Notes under the pieces: generated by a model
Database searches by the model: none
The model's input: only the letters and a program-made list of their open reading frames with translations
Told to the model about the DNA's origin: nothing
Assembly (NCBI RefSeq): GCF_902499045.1
Contig: NZ_CABVPL010000002.1
Location: forward strand, 231,834-295,833
Direction: 5' to 3'
Source of the DNA: Burkholderia latens
GTDB taxonomy: Bacteria > Pseudomonadota > Gammaproteobacteria > Burkholderiales > Burkholderiaceae
Length of the DNA: 64,000 nucleotides
Made by a program: the position numbers and the translations under genes
Shown: positions 15,313-24,176 of the stretch, in pieces
Layout: every line of letters begins with the position of its first letter
How positions within the stretch are numbered: the stretch's first letter is position 1

Positions 15313-16043
15313 GACTGGAACCTCTTTGAAATGGGGAGACTCTGGGGAGACGCGGTTTCCGAGGACATACGTTGTTGATTCGAGCGGCCGAGAAAGCGAG
15401 TGATGTCCGTGGCCGCCGCATCACCAATGCCCGCGATCGTCAAGATCACGCGACCATCCGTTCCGAGACGCACGCTTTGCAGATTGCCATCGAGCTCGAC
15501 GGGGGGCTTCTCGCCGGAGTCGGCGACCACACGGAGCATGTAATTGCCGGGGGGCAGACCGTGCTCCGCGGGGTCGATCTTGAAGCCGACGTCGCCCGCC
15601 TGTTTTGCGCCGAGCGAAACCCTGTACTCGGTGCCGCTCCGATCGGTCAGGATCACGCCGACCTCCGACGCCGATGATTCGAGCCTGAAGCCTCCTTCGA
15701 CCACCGCATCGCCCAACTCGACCTTTTCCGATCGCACGCGCACTTGTGATCCGACTTGTGACCCGAGCGTCACCACCAGCATGCTTTCCTGCGTCCGGGC
15801 GTTGGCGGCGCCAAGGTTGGCAAGCGTTTGCATGGCTTCCACCTGGCTCATTTGCGCGAACTGCGTCACGAACTGGTTGGCTTCCATCGGCGCCAGCGGA
15901 TCTTGATTCTTGACCTGCGCGACCAACAGCCGGGTGAACATGGCGGACACATCGCCTCCGCCATTGCCGGCCGTCGGCGTGGCGACCGAACCGGCGGTGC
16001 CAGTGAGGTTGTTGACATTGTTCCGGATATCCACCGCGCTCAA
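15309..16043 (-). CDS. flgD: Hook capping protein FlgD
   Basis: 244 residues. The N-terminal LLVAQVKNQDPLAPMEANQF and TQFAQMSQVEAMQTL are the FlgD signature. The rest fits the Tudor/FnIII-like cap domain (EHGLPPGNYMLRVVA). The C-terminal 35 residues (from about TRFLGRSNQQ) look like an unstructured tail. It acts as scaffold for hook polymerisation. It lies between flgC and flgE with overlapping ends. Confidence 0.93.
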   Translation of the reverse strand: MSAVDIRNNVNNLTGTAGSVATPTAGNGGGDVSAMFTRLLVAQVKNQDPLAPMEANQFVTQFAQMSQVEAMQTLANLGAANARTQESMLVVTLGSQVGSQVRVRSEKVELGDAVVEGGFRLESSASEVGVILTDRSGTEYRVSLGAKQAGDVGFKIDPAEHGLPPGNYMLRVVADSGEKPPVELDGNLQSVRLGTDGRVILTIAGIGDAAATDITRFLGRSNQQRMSSETASPQSLPISKRFQS

Positions 16044-16438
16044 CCCTCACCCATGCGCAGCAGGTCCTGCTGCATACCCTTGATGCGCGTGAGCACCTCG
16101 ACGTTCGTCGAAAAAGCGCGTGATGCGGCCATCATGTCGGCCATTTCCTCGACGGCGCTGACGTTCGAGTAAAACACCATGCCGTTTTCATCCGCCAGCG
16201 GATGGCCCGGCTCATGTCGAGCAGCGAGCGCATCGTCGGTGGCAATCACATCCAGCACCTGCACGCGCGCACCACCATTCTGGAACACCGACGCAAATAC
16301 CGGTTTGCGTGCGCGGTACGCGGTTTCCTCGGTGCCGGACGTACCTGCATTGGCAAGGTTGCTGGCGATGGTGTTGAGTCGCACGGTTTGCGCGGACAAC
16401 GCCGAACCCGCGATCTGCGAAATGTCCTTGAAGCTCAT
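16040..16438 (-). CDS. flgC: Proximal rod protein FlgC
   Basis: 132 residues. The N-terminal QTVRLNTIASNLANAGTSGT and C-terminal SNVSAVEEMADMMAASRAFS with NVEVLTRIKGM are typical of FlgC. It overlaps both neighbours by a few bases, indicating a tightly packed flgBCDEFG operon. Confidence 0.92.
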   Translation of the reverse strand: MSFKDISQIAGSALSAQTVRLNTIASNLANAGTSGTEETAYRARKPVFASVFQNGGARVQVLDVIATDDALAARHEPGHPLADENGMVFYSNVSAVEEMADMMAASRAFSTNVEVLTRIKGMQQDLLRMGEG

Positions 16439-16806
16439 CAGATGTTCCCCGTGATGGCGGATTTCAGACCCTTGATTTTCATGTTGACGAATGTCAGGCT
16501 TGCCTGGAAATCTGCCGCGTTTTGTGAAAACGCCGCCTGCTCGACACCCAGTTCGACGGTGTTGCCATCTTGCGAGGGACTGCTGGGCACGCGATACATC
16601 GGTTCATCGCCACCGAATCGCAGCGCGGCATCGAAGGCATCGTTGGCGAGCACGTAGCCGAGGCTCGCACGGAAGTCCAGATCGCGCGCCTGGTAGCCCG
16701 GCGTCGATTCGTTGGCCAAGTTCGATGCAAGGAGCCTGGTGCGTTCGGCACGCACTTTGAGTGCGGCCGAATGTACGCCGAGTGCTTGTTCGAGATTCAA
16801 TCCCAT
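16438..16806 (-). CDS. flgB: Proximal rod protein FlgB, first gene of the hook-basal-body operon
   Basis: 122 residues. The N-terminal LLASNLANESTPGYQARDLD and the C-terminal FSQNAADFQASLTFVNMKIK identify FlgB. It opens the minus-strand flgBCDEFGHIJKL series and is divergent from flgA across a 196-bp gap, which must carry both promoters. Confidence 0.92.
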   Translation of the reverse strand: MGLNLEQALGVHSAALKVRAERTRLLASNLANESTPGYQARDLDFRASLGYVLANDAFDAALRFGGDEPMYRVPSSPSQDGNTVELGVEQAAFSQNAADFQASLTFVNMKIKGLKSAITGNI

Positions 16807-16964
16807 AGTGGCGGCTTGCCTCCGGAAAGTGCCACGCGGTCGTTACCGGGCAGCGGTTGAGTCATAGACCGGGTGGAGGTTACGGGCCAGCGAACGTTGC
16901 CGCGAAGAGGTTTTACAGAACTTGAACACGGCGCTCGAGCGTTCGCTACAGCCGCGCCGCGCCC

Positions 16965-16970
16965 TATAAT
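16965..16970 (+). promoter_or_regulatory. Probable -10 box of flgA promoter
   Basis: A consensus TATAAT lies 32 bp upstream of the flgA start in otherwise GC-rich DNA. The hexamer 17 bp upstream (TTCGCT) is a weak -35. If it is a sigma-70 promoter, the 5' leader would be about 25 bases. Confidence 0.4.
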
Positions 16971-17002
16971 CGAGCGACATTCAGTTCAAGAAAAAGGATG
17001 CG

Positions 17003-17761
17003 ATGCCTCCGACACACTCCCGCAATCGACCGCACGAGCATGTGGTGCTGGCAGCAGTAATCGCAGCGTTGGCGATGCCGCTTGCAGCCTTTGCGCAGGC
17101 ACCCGCCCCCGCCACGGCGCATCCAGGCGATCCGGCCGTCCCGCAGGTCGAGAAAGCGGCTCTGACGTGGCTCGCGCGCTATGTTGCCGATCGCGCGCTG
17201 GCCAAACCCGATGCTTCAGTCGCGGTGTCGTCCCCGCGTCGGCCCGCCCCGACGTGCAGCGAGCCCTACGAAATCGCCGCGACGGACACCAAGACGCTGA
17301 CCCGCATGCGTTTTTCAGTGCGCTGCAAGGGTGAACCGCGCGCCACGACCTATCTGGTGAAGGCTCACATCGACACGCCCGTGCTGGTAGCGGCAACAGC
17401 GTTGCGCTCCGGGCACACGCTCAACGAAGCGGATTTCAAGCAGGATGTCCGCGACTTTGCGCTCACCCCCGATGCGCTGACCGATCCCACCCTCGCTGTT
17501 GGGCGCATGCTGCGCCGCACGGTAAAGGCCGGCCAGGTGATCCAGGCGCGGCTACTCGACCGCGCGGAAACCATCCGCCGCGGCCAGGCGGTCCAAATCG
17601 AGGCGAATACCGGGCCGATACACGTATCCGTGCCGGGCACGGCCATGCAGAATGGCGCGATCGACGAGGTTATCCGCGTGAAAAACGCGAGTACTGGCAA
17701 AGTGATCTTCGCGCGGGTGACGGGTGCCGACACCGTCGAGCCGGTTGGCGTTACGAAGTAG
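17003..17761 (+). CDS. flgA: P-ring assembly chaperone FlgA
   Basis: 252 residues with a signal peptide of about 31 residues (ending AAFAQ) and a C-terminal SAF domain (ALRSGHTLNEADF, then VGRMLRRTVKAGQVIQARLL, VQIEANTGPIHVSVPGTAMQ, IIRVKN-like turn). FlgA is the periplasmic chaperone for FlgI. It is transcribed opposite to flgB. AAGGA precedes the ATG. Confidence 0.9.
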   Translation: MPPTHSRNRPHEHVVLAAVIAALAMPLAAFAQAPAPATAHPGDPAVPQVEKAALTWLARYVADRALAKPDASVAVSSPRRPAPTCSEPYEIAATDTKTLTRMRFSVRCKGEPRATTYLVKAHIDTPVLVAATALRSGHTLNEADFKQDVRDFALTPDALTDPTLAVGRMLRRTVKAGQVIQARLLDRAETIRRGQAVQIEANTGPIHVSVPGTAMQNGAIDEVIRVKNASTGKVIFARVTGADTVEPVGVTK

Positions 17762-17798
17762 CGGTAAAGCGGCTGCCGGCACGCGGCCGCGACGAACG

Positions 17799-18560
17799 TC
17801 AGCGAACCATCCGCTTGACCAGCCCTACCATGTCCACGAGCTTGGCCGCGTACGCAGGATCGGTCGCGTAACCACCGCGCTCGAGTGCGCTGGCGAATGC
17901 GCTGGCGTCGTCGCCTACGTTGCGCACGCCGGCATAGCGGGGCGAATCGCGCAGCAGCTTCGCGTAATCGTGAAACGCACCGCCATAGCTCCGGTACGCG
18001 CGGAAGTGGTCGACGATCTTAACGGCCGAACCATTCACATATTCGGTGGTGACGGCAGCAGCCGACTCGCCCGCCCATCCGCCAGTCGATTTGATACCGA
18101 ACAGGTTATGCGTGGTCTCGCCGCGTACGTTCTTCAGCGGTTTGCTGCCCCAGCCGGATTCAAGCGCCGCGTGCGCGGCAATCAGTTCCGGTGCCGCGCC
18201 GATCATCGCGCCCGCACGACGAGCGTGCGGCATGATCTCGGCCAGAAAGGCCCGCTGATCTGAATCGGCGAAGTTCGGCCCCGTCGCAGGAGCGCCGTTT
18301 CCCACGACACCCTGCTGCGGCTTCGCGAGCGCTTCCGCGCGGGCTCGCATCACATTGGTCCACGTTGCCGTCTGCGACGAAAGCTGAGGCTCGGTCGAGC
18401 GGCCGAAGCCGTTGCGGATAGTGCCGTGGATATCGCGATTCAGCGACGCGTACAACGAACCAAAGCCCATCGCCATCTCGCTTGCGGGCGCAACGGGAGA
18501 GGGCTCGCGGGCAATCGGACCCGCCGCGGCGGGCACGAATGCGACGTCAGGTCGGAACAT
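17799..18560 (-). CDS. Stand-alone flagellar glucosaminidase (FlgJ C-terminal domain, GH73)
   Basis: 253 residues. About 100 disordered N-terminal residues are followed by a GH73 domain with LIAAHAALESGWGSKPL, where the Glu of ALESGWG is the catalytic position, then HNLFGIKSTGGWAGESAA, a DHFRAYRSYGGAFHDYAKLL segment and YATDPAYAAKLVDM. This is the peptidoglycan-cleaving half normally fused to FlgJ. No signal peptide is seen, which fits export through the flagellar apparatus or with the rod. The start overlaps the end of flgN by 14 bp. It should open the wall for the rod. Confidence 0.85.
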   Translation of the reverse strand: MFRPDVAFVPAAAGPIAREPSPVAPASEMAMGFGSLYASLNRDIHGTIRNGFGRSTEPQLSSQTATWTNVMRARAEALAKPQQGVVGNGAPATGPNFADSDQRAFLAEIMPHARRAGAMIGAAPELIAAHAALESGWGSKPLKNVRGETTHNLFGIKSTGGWAGESAAAVTTEYVNGSAVKIVDHFRAYRSYGGAFHDYAKLLRDSPRYAGVRNVGDDASAFASALERGGYATDPAYAAKLVDMVGLVKRMVR

Positions 18561-18972
18561 AGATGTGGCTTTCCCCGTACATCAGGCGCTGCATCACCTC
18601 GTACTGCGCGACCAAGAGGCCGCTGTTGCGCCGAGTGAGGGCTTGGCATCGCGCTGCAAGCAGTTTCACTTCCTCACATCGCTCGACGAACGATGCCCGT
18701 TGCATTGCGTGCCTGTCGTCGCCCAACAGACGCCGGCCAAGCGCGACCACCGCACCCCGAGCGTGACCGAGCCGCTCGATGCGGTGGCGACGCCGCATGT
18801 CGATCGCATCGGTCTCGGCCGCGATCACACCTGCAAGTACGCCAAGCCTCACGGTATCGAGTTGCAGCGCCGCTGCAAACTGATCTTCCAGCAGTTGCAC
18901 AAGCCTGCGGTAGCCGACGCAGTCGGCGATAACATCCACGAGCAGTTGCTGAAGGGAACCCGCTCCCGTCAT
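18547..18972 (-). CDS. flgN: Flagellar export chaperone FlgN-like protein
   Basis: 141 residues, all predicted helical, with an Asp/Glu- and Leu-rich first half (LVQLLEDQFAAALQLDTVRL) and a C-terminal GLLVAQYEVMQRLMYG. Size, position directly after flgM and composition fit FlgN, the cytoplasmic chaperone of FlgK and FlgL. Sequence similarity in this family is weak, so the call leans on context. Its start overlaps the flgM stop by four bases. Confidence 0.75.
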   Translation of the reverse strand: MTGAGSLQQLLVDVIADCVGYRRLVQLLEDQFAAALQLDTVRLGVLAGVIAAETDAIDMRRRHRIERLGHARGAVVALGRRLLGDDRHAMQRASFVERCEEVKLLAARCQALTRRNSGLLVAQYEVMQRLMYGESHIYVPT

Positions 18973-19256
18973 TCACCACCTCCGTGATAACGTTGAATCG
19001 TGCCCGCCAGCTTGCAGGCATCGAACCGAATTTTGCCGGCAGCCAGCTCGGCCTGAACGCGAGCCACGCGAACCATGTCGATTTCCGGCGCCTCGTCCAG
19101 CGCGGCGCGGGCTGCATCCAGCGCCAGGCGATCACGGGTCTTTTCGTGCACCACCTCAGTAGACGGCACAGTACGGTTGTGGCGCGCGCCCTCGGAACGC
19201 TGTACGCCTTCCGCTCCATTGACTGCGGCGTGTGCCGCCAGATTAGCAATTCGCAT
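18969..19256 (-). CDS. flgM: Anti-sigma-28 factor FlgM
   Basis: 95 residues. The C-terminal part EIDMVRVARVQAELAAGKIR followed by FDACKLAGTIQRY matches the sigma-binding end of FlgM. The N-terminus is low complexity, as expected for a secreted, partly unfolded protein. Together with the sigma factor at 21285 it supplies this cluster with its own checkpoint for late genes. Confidence 0.85.
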   Translation of the reverse strand: MRIANLAAHAAVNGAEGVQRSEGARHNRTVPSTEVVHEKTRDRLALDAARAALDEAPEIDMVRVARVQAELAAGKIRFDACKLAGTIQRYHGGGE

Positions 19257-19334
19257 GATGTCACCCTAAGGCCCGCGGCCCTCAAAATTGTTACCCGTTC
19301 TCACTCCTTCAGAACGAGCAAGCGGATCGATCTG

Positions 19335-20360
19335 TTAAGTCCTTTTTTTGTCGAGCTCGACACCGACCTCCGCACCGACGCGGCCCGCGTCAGGATCGCC
19401 GGCCGACGTGGCGTTAATGCCCGGCGTCAGCGGCACTACCTGGCCGGTGGGGCCGAACATGGCGCAGATAGCACGGGCGCGTTCCGGCGTCAGCACCAGA
19501 AATTCAATGCGCCGATTGATTGCGGCGCGGGGATTGCTCACCAGCGGCGCCCGGTCGGCCATGCCGATCACTTGCATCACTTGCCCGGAGTTCACGCCAC
19601 CTTGCAACAGCCACGACCGGGCGGACATCGCGCGATCCACCGACAGATCCCAGTTCGAACGCGCGCCAGAGTCCGAGTTGCGATAGGGCACCGAGTCAGT
19701 GTGCCCCATTACGAACAGTGGATTGCCGATCGAGCCCATGAGCGCGCCCAGCTTGATCAGCATCGGTCGAAACGGCTCGGATGGTACCGCGCCACCGCTG
19801 ACGAACACGCCACGCTCTTCGGTATCGTGCAGCATGACCCGCAGGCCCATTGGCGTAACGATCGCTTGAACGTTGTCGAGCACTCCCGCGTCCTTGCCGA
19901 GCTTGCGCACACGCTCGGCAAGCGCGTCCATCGCCTCGCGGCTGTCCGCCATCGGCTGGCCGCGCTTTACGTCGCCAGCCTCCTCGCCCGCCATGCGCGA
20001 CGCCGAGGCGTCCTGCAACGCGTGAGTATTCAGCCCCAACGGCGGGCCGGCCGACATGTCCGTGTCGTCGTCGTATAGTGCACTGTCGACCATCGCGTCC
20101 ATTTTGCGGCGCGTCTCCTCGTCGCGCGCACTGAGCGCCCACAACAACATGAACACACACAGCAGTGCGAGGCAGAAATCGGCGAACGCAACTTTCCAGC
20201 CACCGTCGTGATCGTCGTCGTGATCGCGCCGCGGCGAGCGTTTGACGATCAAGTCCACCGGGGCCGCGCGGCGCTCGCCTCGCTTGCCAGGATTGGCCGC
20301 CGCGGGCGCGACGGGTGCTTCTTCGGTTGTGACGCTTTCGTGAGTACTATCAAAGCTCAT
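19335..20360 (-). CDS. motB: Flagellar stator protein MotB/LafU type
   Basis: 341 residues. A single transmembrane segment (VAFADFCLALLCVFMLLWAL, about residues 57-76) carries the conserved ion-binding Asp in ADF. The C-terminal OmpA-like domain has VMGHTDSVPYRNSDSGARSN, WDLSVDRAMSARSWL and NRRIEFLVL, which bind peptidoglycan. The plug-region sequence is long and hydrophilic. The start overlaps motA's end by four bases. Ion specificity (H+ or Na+) cannot be told from what is seen. Confidence 0.92.
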   Translation of the reverse strand: MSFDSTHESVTTEEAPVAPAAANPGKRGERRAAPVDLIVKRSPRRDHDDDHDGGWKVAFADFCLALLCVFMLLWALSARDEETRRKMDAMVDSALYDDDTDMSAGPPLGLNTHALQDASASRMAGEEAGDVKRGQPMADSREAMDALAERVRKLGKDAGVLDNVQAIVTPMGLRVMLHDTEERGVFVSGGAVPSEPFRPMLIKLGALMGSIGNPLFVMGHTDSVPYRNSDSGARSNWDLSVDRAMSARSWLLQGGVNSGQVMQVIGMADRAPLVSNPRAAINRRIEFLVLTPERARAICAMFGPTGQVVPLTPGINATSAGDPDAGRVGAEVGVELDKKRT

Positions 20361-21229
20361 TCACGCCCCGCGTCCAATTGTCCGATCCAGCCCTCGAGCT
20401 GCGCGAAGCTTGGCTTGCAGGCCGGTTGCATCATGCGACGGCCTGCATCGATCGCCAGCAGCGGTGGCTTGCCGCCAGCAAAGGCCACCAGTATCACTTT
20501 CATGCATTCCATTTCCGACATCTCGGCCTTCATCGCCTGCTTGATCAGGTTCGACACCGGATCCAAAACGCCATAACAGAAGAAAATGCCGATAAGCGTG
20601 CCAATCATGGCGGCTGCGACGTTCTCGGCCAGCTCGGCCGCGCTGGCGCCGTCTCCCAGTCTGCCCATCGCAATCACCACGCCCAATACCGCAGCCACAA
20701 TGCCAAAGCCGGGCATGGCTTCCGAAATCTTCTTGATCGAGCGCGATGGCAGCTCAATGTTTTCTTGAATGGCAACCAGCTCCTGCTCGAGCACGCTTTC
20801 CAGCTCGTGGGAACTGATCTTGCCCATCGCCATCAAGCGAAGGTTGTCGACAATGAAGGTAAGCAGCTCGGGGCCCTGCAGCACCAGCGGGTAGCGCTGG
20901 AACAACCGGCTTTCGTGCGGGTTCTCAACGTGGTTGTCGAGCGCCTTGAGGTCTCTGCCAATGTTCAAGAGCTCATACATCAGCAGCAGTTGCTGGCGTT
21001 GGAGCTCCTTGTTGGCCGTGCGCTTGCGCCTGCCCATCACCTTACGCAATTGCTTGCCCATGTCGACGAGCACGTGGCGCGAATTACCGAGGACCAGCGC
21101 ACCAATGGCCGAGCCGACGACGATCAGCAATTCGACAGGCTGCCAGAGCTTGCGGAAGTCGCCGCCCATGAATATGAAGCCGCCGAATACGCAGCCAAGC
21201 ACGATCAAAATTCCAAATATCTGTTGCAT
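20357..21229 (-). CDS. motA: Flagellar stator protein MotA/LafT type
   Basis: 290 residues with four membrane segments: two near the N-terminus (residues of about 3-20 and 32-50) and two from about 170 (PGFGIVAAVLGVVIAMG) to 225 (AAAMIGTLIGIFFCYGVLDP). The long cytoplasmic loop has charged residues of the type that contact FliG (ELLNIGRDLKALDNHVENPH). It pairs with motB, giving the lateral system its own stator. Confidence 0.93.
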   Translation of the reverse strand: MQQIFGILIVLGCVFGGFIFMGGDFRKLWQPVELLIVVGSAIGALVLGNSRHVLVDMGKQLRKVMGRRKRTANKELQRQQLLLMYELLNIGRDLKALDNHVENPHESRLFQRYPLVLQGPELLTFIVDNLRLMAMGKISSHELESVLEQELVAIQENIELPSRSIKKISEAMPGFGIVAAVLGVVIAMGRLGDGASAAELAENVAAAMIGTLIGIFFCYGVLDPVSNLIKQAMKAEMSEMECMKVILVAFAGGKPPLLAIDAGRRMMQPACKPSFAQLEGWIGQLDAGRE

Positions 21230-21284
21230 GTTTCCTTCCCGACCTGGGCGCCGTCCGACGGGAGCGGCGCAATATTCTTCAATG

Positions 21285-22013
21285 TCAATGCTGAGCGAGG
21301 CGCTTGCGCATCTTGACCAGAGCGCTCTTGTTGATCTGACAGACTCGAGCCCGCGTCAGGCCCAGCACCGCCCCGATCTCCGCTTGACTCAGATCGAATT
21401 CGTAATAGAGCTGGATGATCTGCTGCTCGCGCGCATCGAGCACGCCGAGCGCCTGTTCAAGCGAGTGGCGCAGCATGGCGCGGTGTTCAATGCCATCGCT
21501 GCCGCCGCACTCGTACCGTTCCGCGTCCTCTTCCAGCAACGCGTCAAAACTGACGAACTCTTGTGCGCAGTCGTCCAGTTGCAACTGCTCGTATTCGTCG
21601 TCGCCGATTTCCAGCGCGTTGCACACTTCTTCTTTCGTAGGATCGCGGCGCAGTTCCCGGCGCAGTGCTCGCTCGGTGCTGCGCAGACGGTGAGCACCCT
21701 GGCGTGCCGAGCGCGGACGCCAGTCCTGGCGGCGCAGTTCGTCCAGAATCGCGCCCCGCACGCGAAATAGAGCGAAATGCTCGAATTCGTCATCGGGCTC
21801 ACCGTAGCGACGCAGCGCTTCGAGCAGGCCCATCAGCCCGAGTTGCTCGAGGTCGCAGGCCTCCATCGCCCCACCCGCCTGCGACGCGAGCTTGCGCACG
21901 ATGCGCTTCACCAGCGGCGCATACTGCGCCATCCAGCGCGCCTCATCAGCGGGGGACAACGTCTGGTTCTCGCGCTGTACACTTTGGTATTCGGTGTAGA
22001 TCGTTGCAGTCAT
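21285..22013 (-). CDS. fliA: Flagellar sigma factor FliA (sigma-28)
   Basis: 242 residues. Region 2 is seen in APLVKRIVRKLASQAGG and DLEQLGLMGLLEALRRYGEP, with FALFRVRGAILDELRRQDWR. Region 4 has the helix-turn-helix LSQAEIGAVLGLTRARVCQI. All are close to FliA. It is expected to direct late genes (flagellin, motor) under control of FlgM. It lies between fliK and motA with its own upstream gap of 271 bp, so it may have a separate promoter. Confidence 0.93.
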   Translation of the reverse strand: MTATIYTEYQSVQRENQTLSPADEARWMAQYAPLVKRIVRKLASQAGGAMEACDLEQLGLMGLLEALRRYGEPDDEFEHFALFRVRGAILDELRRQDWRPRSARQGAHRLRSTERALRRELRRDPTKEEVCNALEIGDDEYEQLQLDDCAQEFVSFDALLEEDAERYECGGSDGIEHRAMLRHSLEQALGVLDAREQQIIQLYYEFDLSQAEIGAVLGLTRARVCQINKSALVKMRKRLAQH

Positions 22014-22284
22014 CGTATTCGGTCCATCATGGCCTTCGTTACCGTCACGTTACGAGAGCGTGCGATTGGTGCCGCAGCAAAATGTTCGTATTCCAAATTG
22101 AGCAATGCTGCTGATTCGGGCTGTTCAATGCACCGCACATCGGCCAGCGTGCGCGGCCGGTACGCTTCGGGCCATCTCGCTCAGCGCCGGCGGCCGTTCG
22201 CGCAACTCGTTCCGTTAGCCGAAAGCAGCAGATCCGGCATCAGATTGCACGGCGCGTGTCGCCCTTGTTGCCGTGCATTCCGGT

Positions 22285-23484
22285 TCATGTCGTCGCGCTC
22301 TTCACGTACGCCAGTTCGCACGCCGCCAATTCGAATGACGAATCGCCGCCGGCGGAGGCCAATCCGCCACCAGGCCCTCGCGTGGGCGCGTCATCGCGTG
22401 GGTGGTGCTCACGGCCGCCCGAGCCGCTCGCGTCCCCATGGCCTTGCCGACCTGCCGAGACCTGCACGGTCACGTCGCCACCGTGTCGCGCGCAGAGATC
22501 CTGGCGCAAACTTTCTCCGATCGCCTGCAACTGGAAAACGACCTCGGGGTGAGTGGCTGACAAGTGAACTGCCATGCCGTTGGCGTTCTGGCGCAATTCG
22601 ATGCGTATCGATCCGTTCGAACCCGGTTCGAGTCGGATCACGGCTTGGCGCATGCCCTGAGCCATCTGTACGCTCAGGCGCTCTCCCAGCGCATCGATCA
22701 GCTTCTGCTGACGCGCGGTCGGCACGCCCGTTGCCGTTGCAGGTATCACTACCTGTGCCGTTTCCGGCACCCTTGCCGCGTCCGTCAACAGTTCCGCTTG
22801 TGTTGCGCCCGTGCCTACCTCGCTGTGGGGCACGACGGCAGATGGCCCGGTCGGCGCGGTTGCGTCACCGAATGCCAGCGGGCCGAAGATCTGCGAGACG
22901 TGCGTCGTCGCGACATTCATGCCTCGGTTCAACAGCGCCCCAGGTACCGCACTCGACCGATGGTTGAACAGGCGCGCGGCCAGCATGGGCGCCACCGGTT
23001 CGTTCGCATCAATTAGCGGCAAAACCCCTTGCTCGATCGCGCCGCGCCGGTACAAGTCCACTGGTTGCGCGGTCCTGTGCGTATGTGCCGGCAACGAAGC
23101 GATGGTGGGAAGGCGCGGCATTGCTTCGATGGCGACCGGTGTGTCGCTTGTCGTCCGGCCCGGTGAGACCGTGTCGACTGCACGTGCTTCCGGCGCCTGC
23201 ATAAGGCCCGGTGCGGCCACCGCGCCGTCCTGCGACGACGGCATGTCGATAGCCGGAGGTTCGGCTTCAGGTGCTCGCGCCAGTGTCGGCCGCGGGTCCA
23301 GCACCGGCACCGGATCCGCCGCGGCTTCCGGGCTGTCGTCCAATTCGGAGCCCTCCACCAGCAAGGACTCGAAATCATCGGTTGATACGGGTCGCTGCAC
23401 GCTGAGCCTTGCAGCCAGCACGGCGCTGCCGTCGGTAGCTGCTGCCGGTGCAAGGTCGGCCACTGCCGATAGACCGGTCATCAT
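22285..23484 (-). CDS. fliK: Hook-length control protein FliK
   Basis: 399 residues. A long Pro/Ala-rich first two-thirds has no fixed fold. A C-terminal Flg_hook domain (QAVIRLEPGSNGSIRIELRQ, then GMAVHLSATHPEVVFQLQA and ESLRQDLCARHGGDVTVQVS) starts near residue 285. The last 45 residues are Gly/Ser/His rich. FliK measures the hook and switches export specificity through FlhB. The start overlaps the fliT-like gene by four bases. Confidence 0.88.
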   Translation of the reverse strand: MMTGLSAVADLAPAAATDGSAVLAARLSVQRPVSTDDFESLLVEGSELDDSPEAAADPVPVLDPRPTLARAPEAEPPAIDMPSSQDGAVAAPGLMQAPEARAVDTVSPGRTTSDTPVAIEAMPRLPTIASLPAHTHRTAQPVDLYRRGAIEQGVLPLIDANEPVAPMLAARLFNHRSSAVPGALLNRGMNVATTHVSQIFGPLAFGDATAPTGPSAVVPHSEVGTGATQAELLTDAARVPETAQVVIPATATGVPTARQQKLIDALGERLSVQMAQGMRQAVIRLEPGSNGSIRIELRQNANGMAVHLSATHPEVVFQLQAIGESLRQDLCARHGGDVTVQVSAGRQGHGDASGSGGREHHPRDDAPTRGPGGGLASAGGDSSFELAACELAYVKSATT

Positions 23485-23780
23485 TGCTGGCTCCCTTGAA
23501 CGGCATAGGCCTGCCAGGCTTCGCGGCGATCATTGAGATCGTTCATCGCCTCGATCAGCCGTTCGGATTCAATTTCCAATAACGAAATAGCGACGCGGTG
23601 CGCAATCGTCAGAAGTCTCAGTGCTTCCAGTTCGGCAGCGGTCAACGCCGTTCCGGTTGCCATGTTGCTCACGATATCGTGTACTTCGACGCTCAAGCAC
23701 ACCAGCGCGTCGAAATCGCACTTCGCAATCGCTTGTCGTACGCGCATTGCAAGTCGTAGCACATAGTCGCTCTGGTCCAT
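23481..23780 (-). CDS. fliT: FliT-like flagellar export chaperone
   Basis: 99 residues, all helical, with Asp-Val-His and Arg/Glu patterns (EIESERLIEAMNDLNDRREA) at the C-terminus, as in small flagellar chaperones. Its position directly after fliD-fliS is that of fliT, the FliD chaperone. Sequence similarity is too low for certainty; order and length carry the call. Confidence 0.65.
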   Translation of the reverse strand: MDQSDYVLRLAMRVRQAIAKCDFDALVCLSVEVHDIVSNMATGTALTAAELEALRLLTIAHRVAISLLEIESERLIEAMNDLNDRREAWQAYAVQGSQQ

Positions 23781-23786
23781 GGTCTA

Positions 23787-24176
23787 TCATCCGAATCGTT
23801 GATCGACGCCTTCCCACGCCGCGCGCAGCGTGCGGATCAGCGTCGAGACTTCATCGATGAGGAGCGGATCCAGAGTGAGTCCAGCTTCATTCAAGCGTAC
23901 CGTGCAGTACTCGTATAGCCGAGCAAGGTTGACGACGACCTCGTTGCCGGCGTCGAAATCGAGTGCACTGGCCAAACCATGCAGCATCCCGATGCACTTG
24001 TTCAGGCTGTTTCCCTTCTCTTCGTAGCGTTCGGCCTCGATATGGGCGCGCGCGCGCGCCATCTCGTCGAGCAGGCCATCCATCAGCACAATCACCAACC
24101 GCACCGGCGAAGCGCTTGCCGCCTGACTCGCCAGGTTCGTCGTCTGGTAATTGCCATAACCATTTCGGGTCATCAT
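23787..24176 (-). CDS. fliS: Flagellin export chaperone FliS
   Basis: 129 residues. The N-terminal YGNYQTTNLASQAASASPVR with LVIVLMDGLLDEMARARAHI and KGNSLNKCIGMLHGLASALD is the FliS pattern (Y-x-x-x-x-V..SP..L..ML.DGA). It binds the flagellin C-terminus in the cytoplasm. It overlaps fliD's stop by four bases. Confidence 0.9.
   Translation of the reverse strand: MMTRNGYGNYQTTNLASQAASASPVRLVIVLMDGLLDEMARARAHIEAERYEEKGNSLNKCIGMLHGLASALDFDAGNEVVVNLARLYEYCTVRLNEAGLTLDPLLIDEVSTLIRTLRAAWEGVDQRFG

Noticed and set aside
14131-15378. Long plus-strand ORFs opposite flgE, motB (18984-20078), fliI (26290-27399) and ggt (59948-61597)
   Set aside because: They are antisense shadows in GC-rich codon-biased genes; the minus-strand proteins are clear family members.
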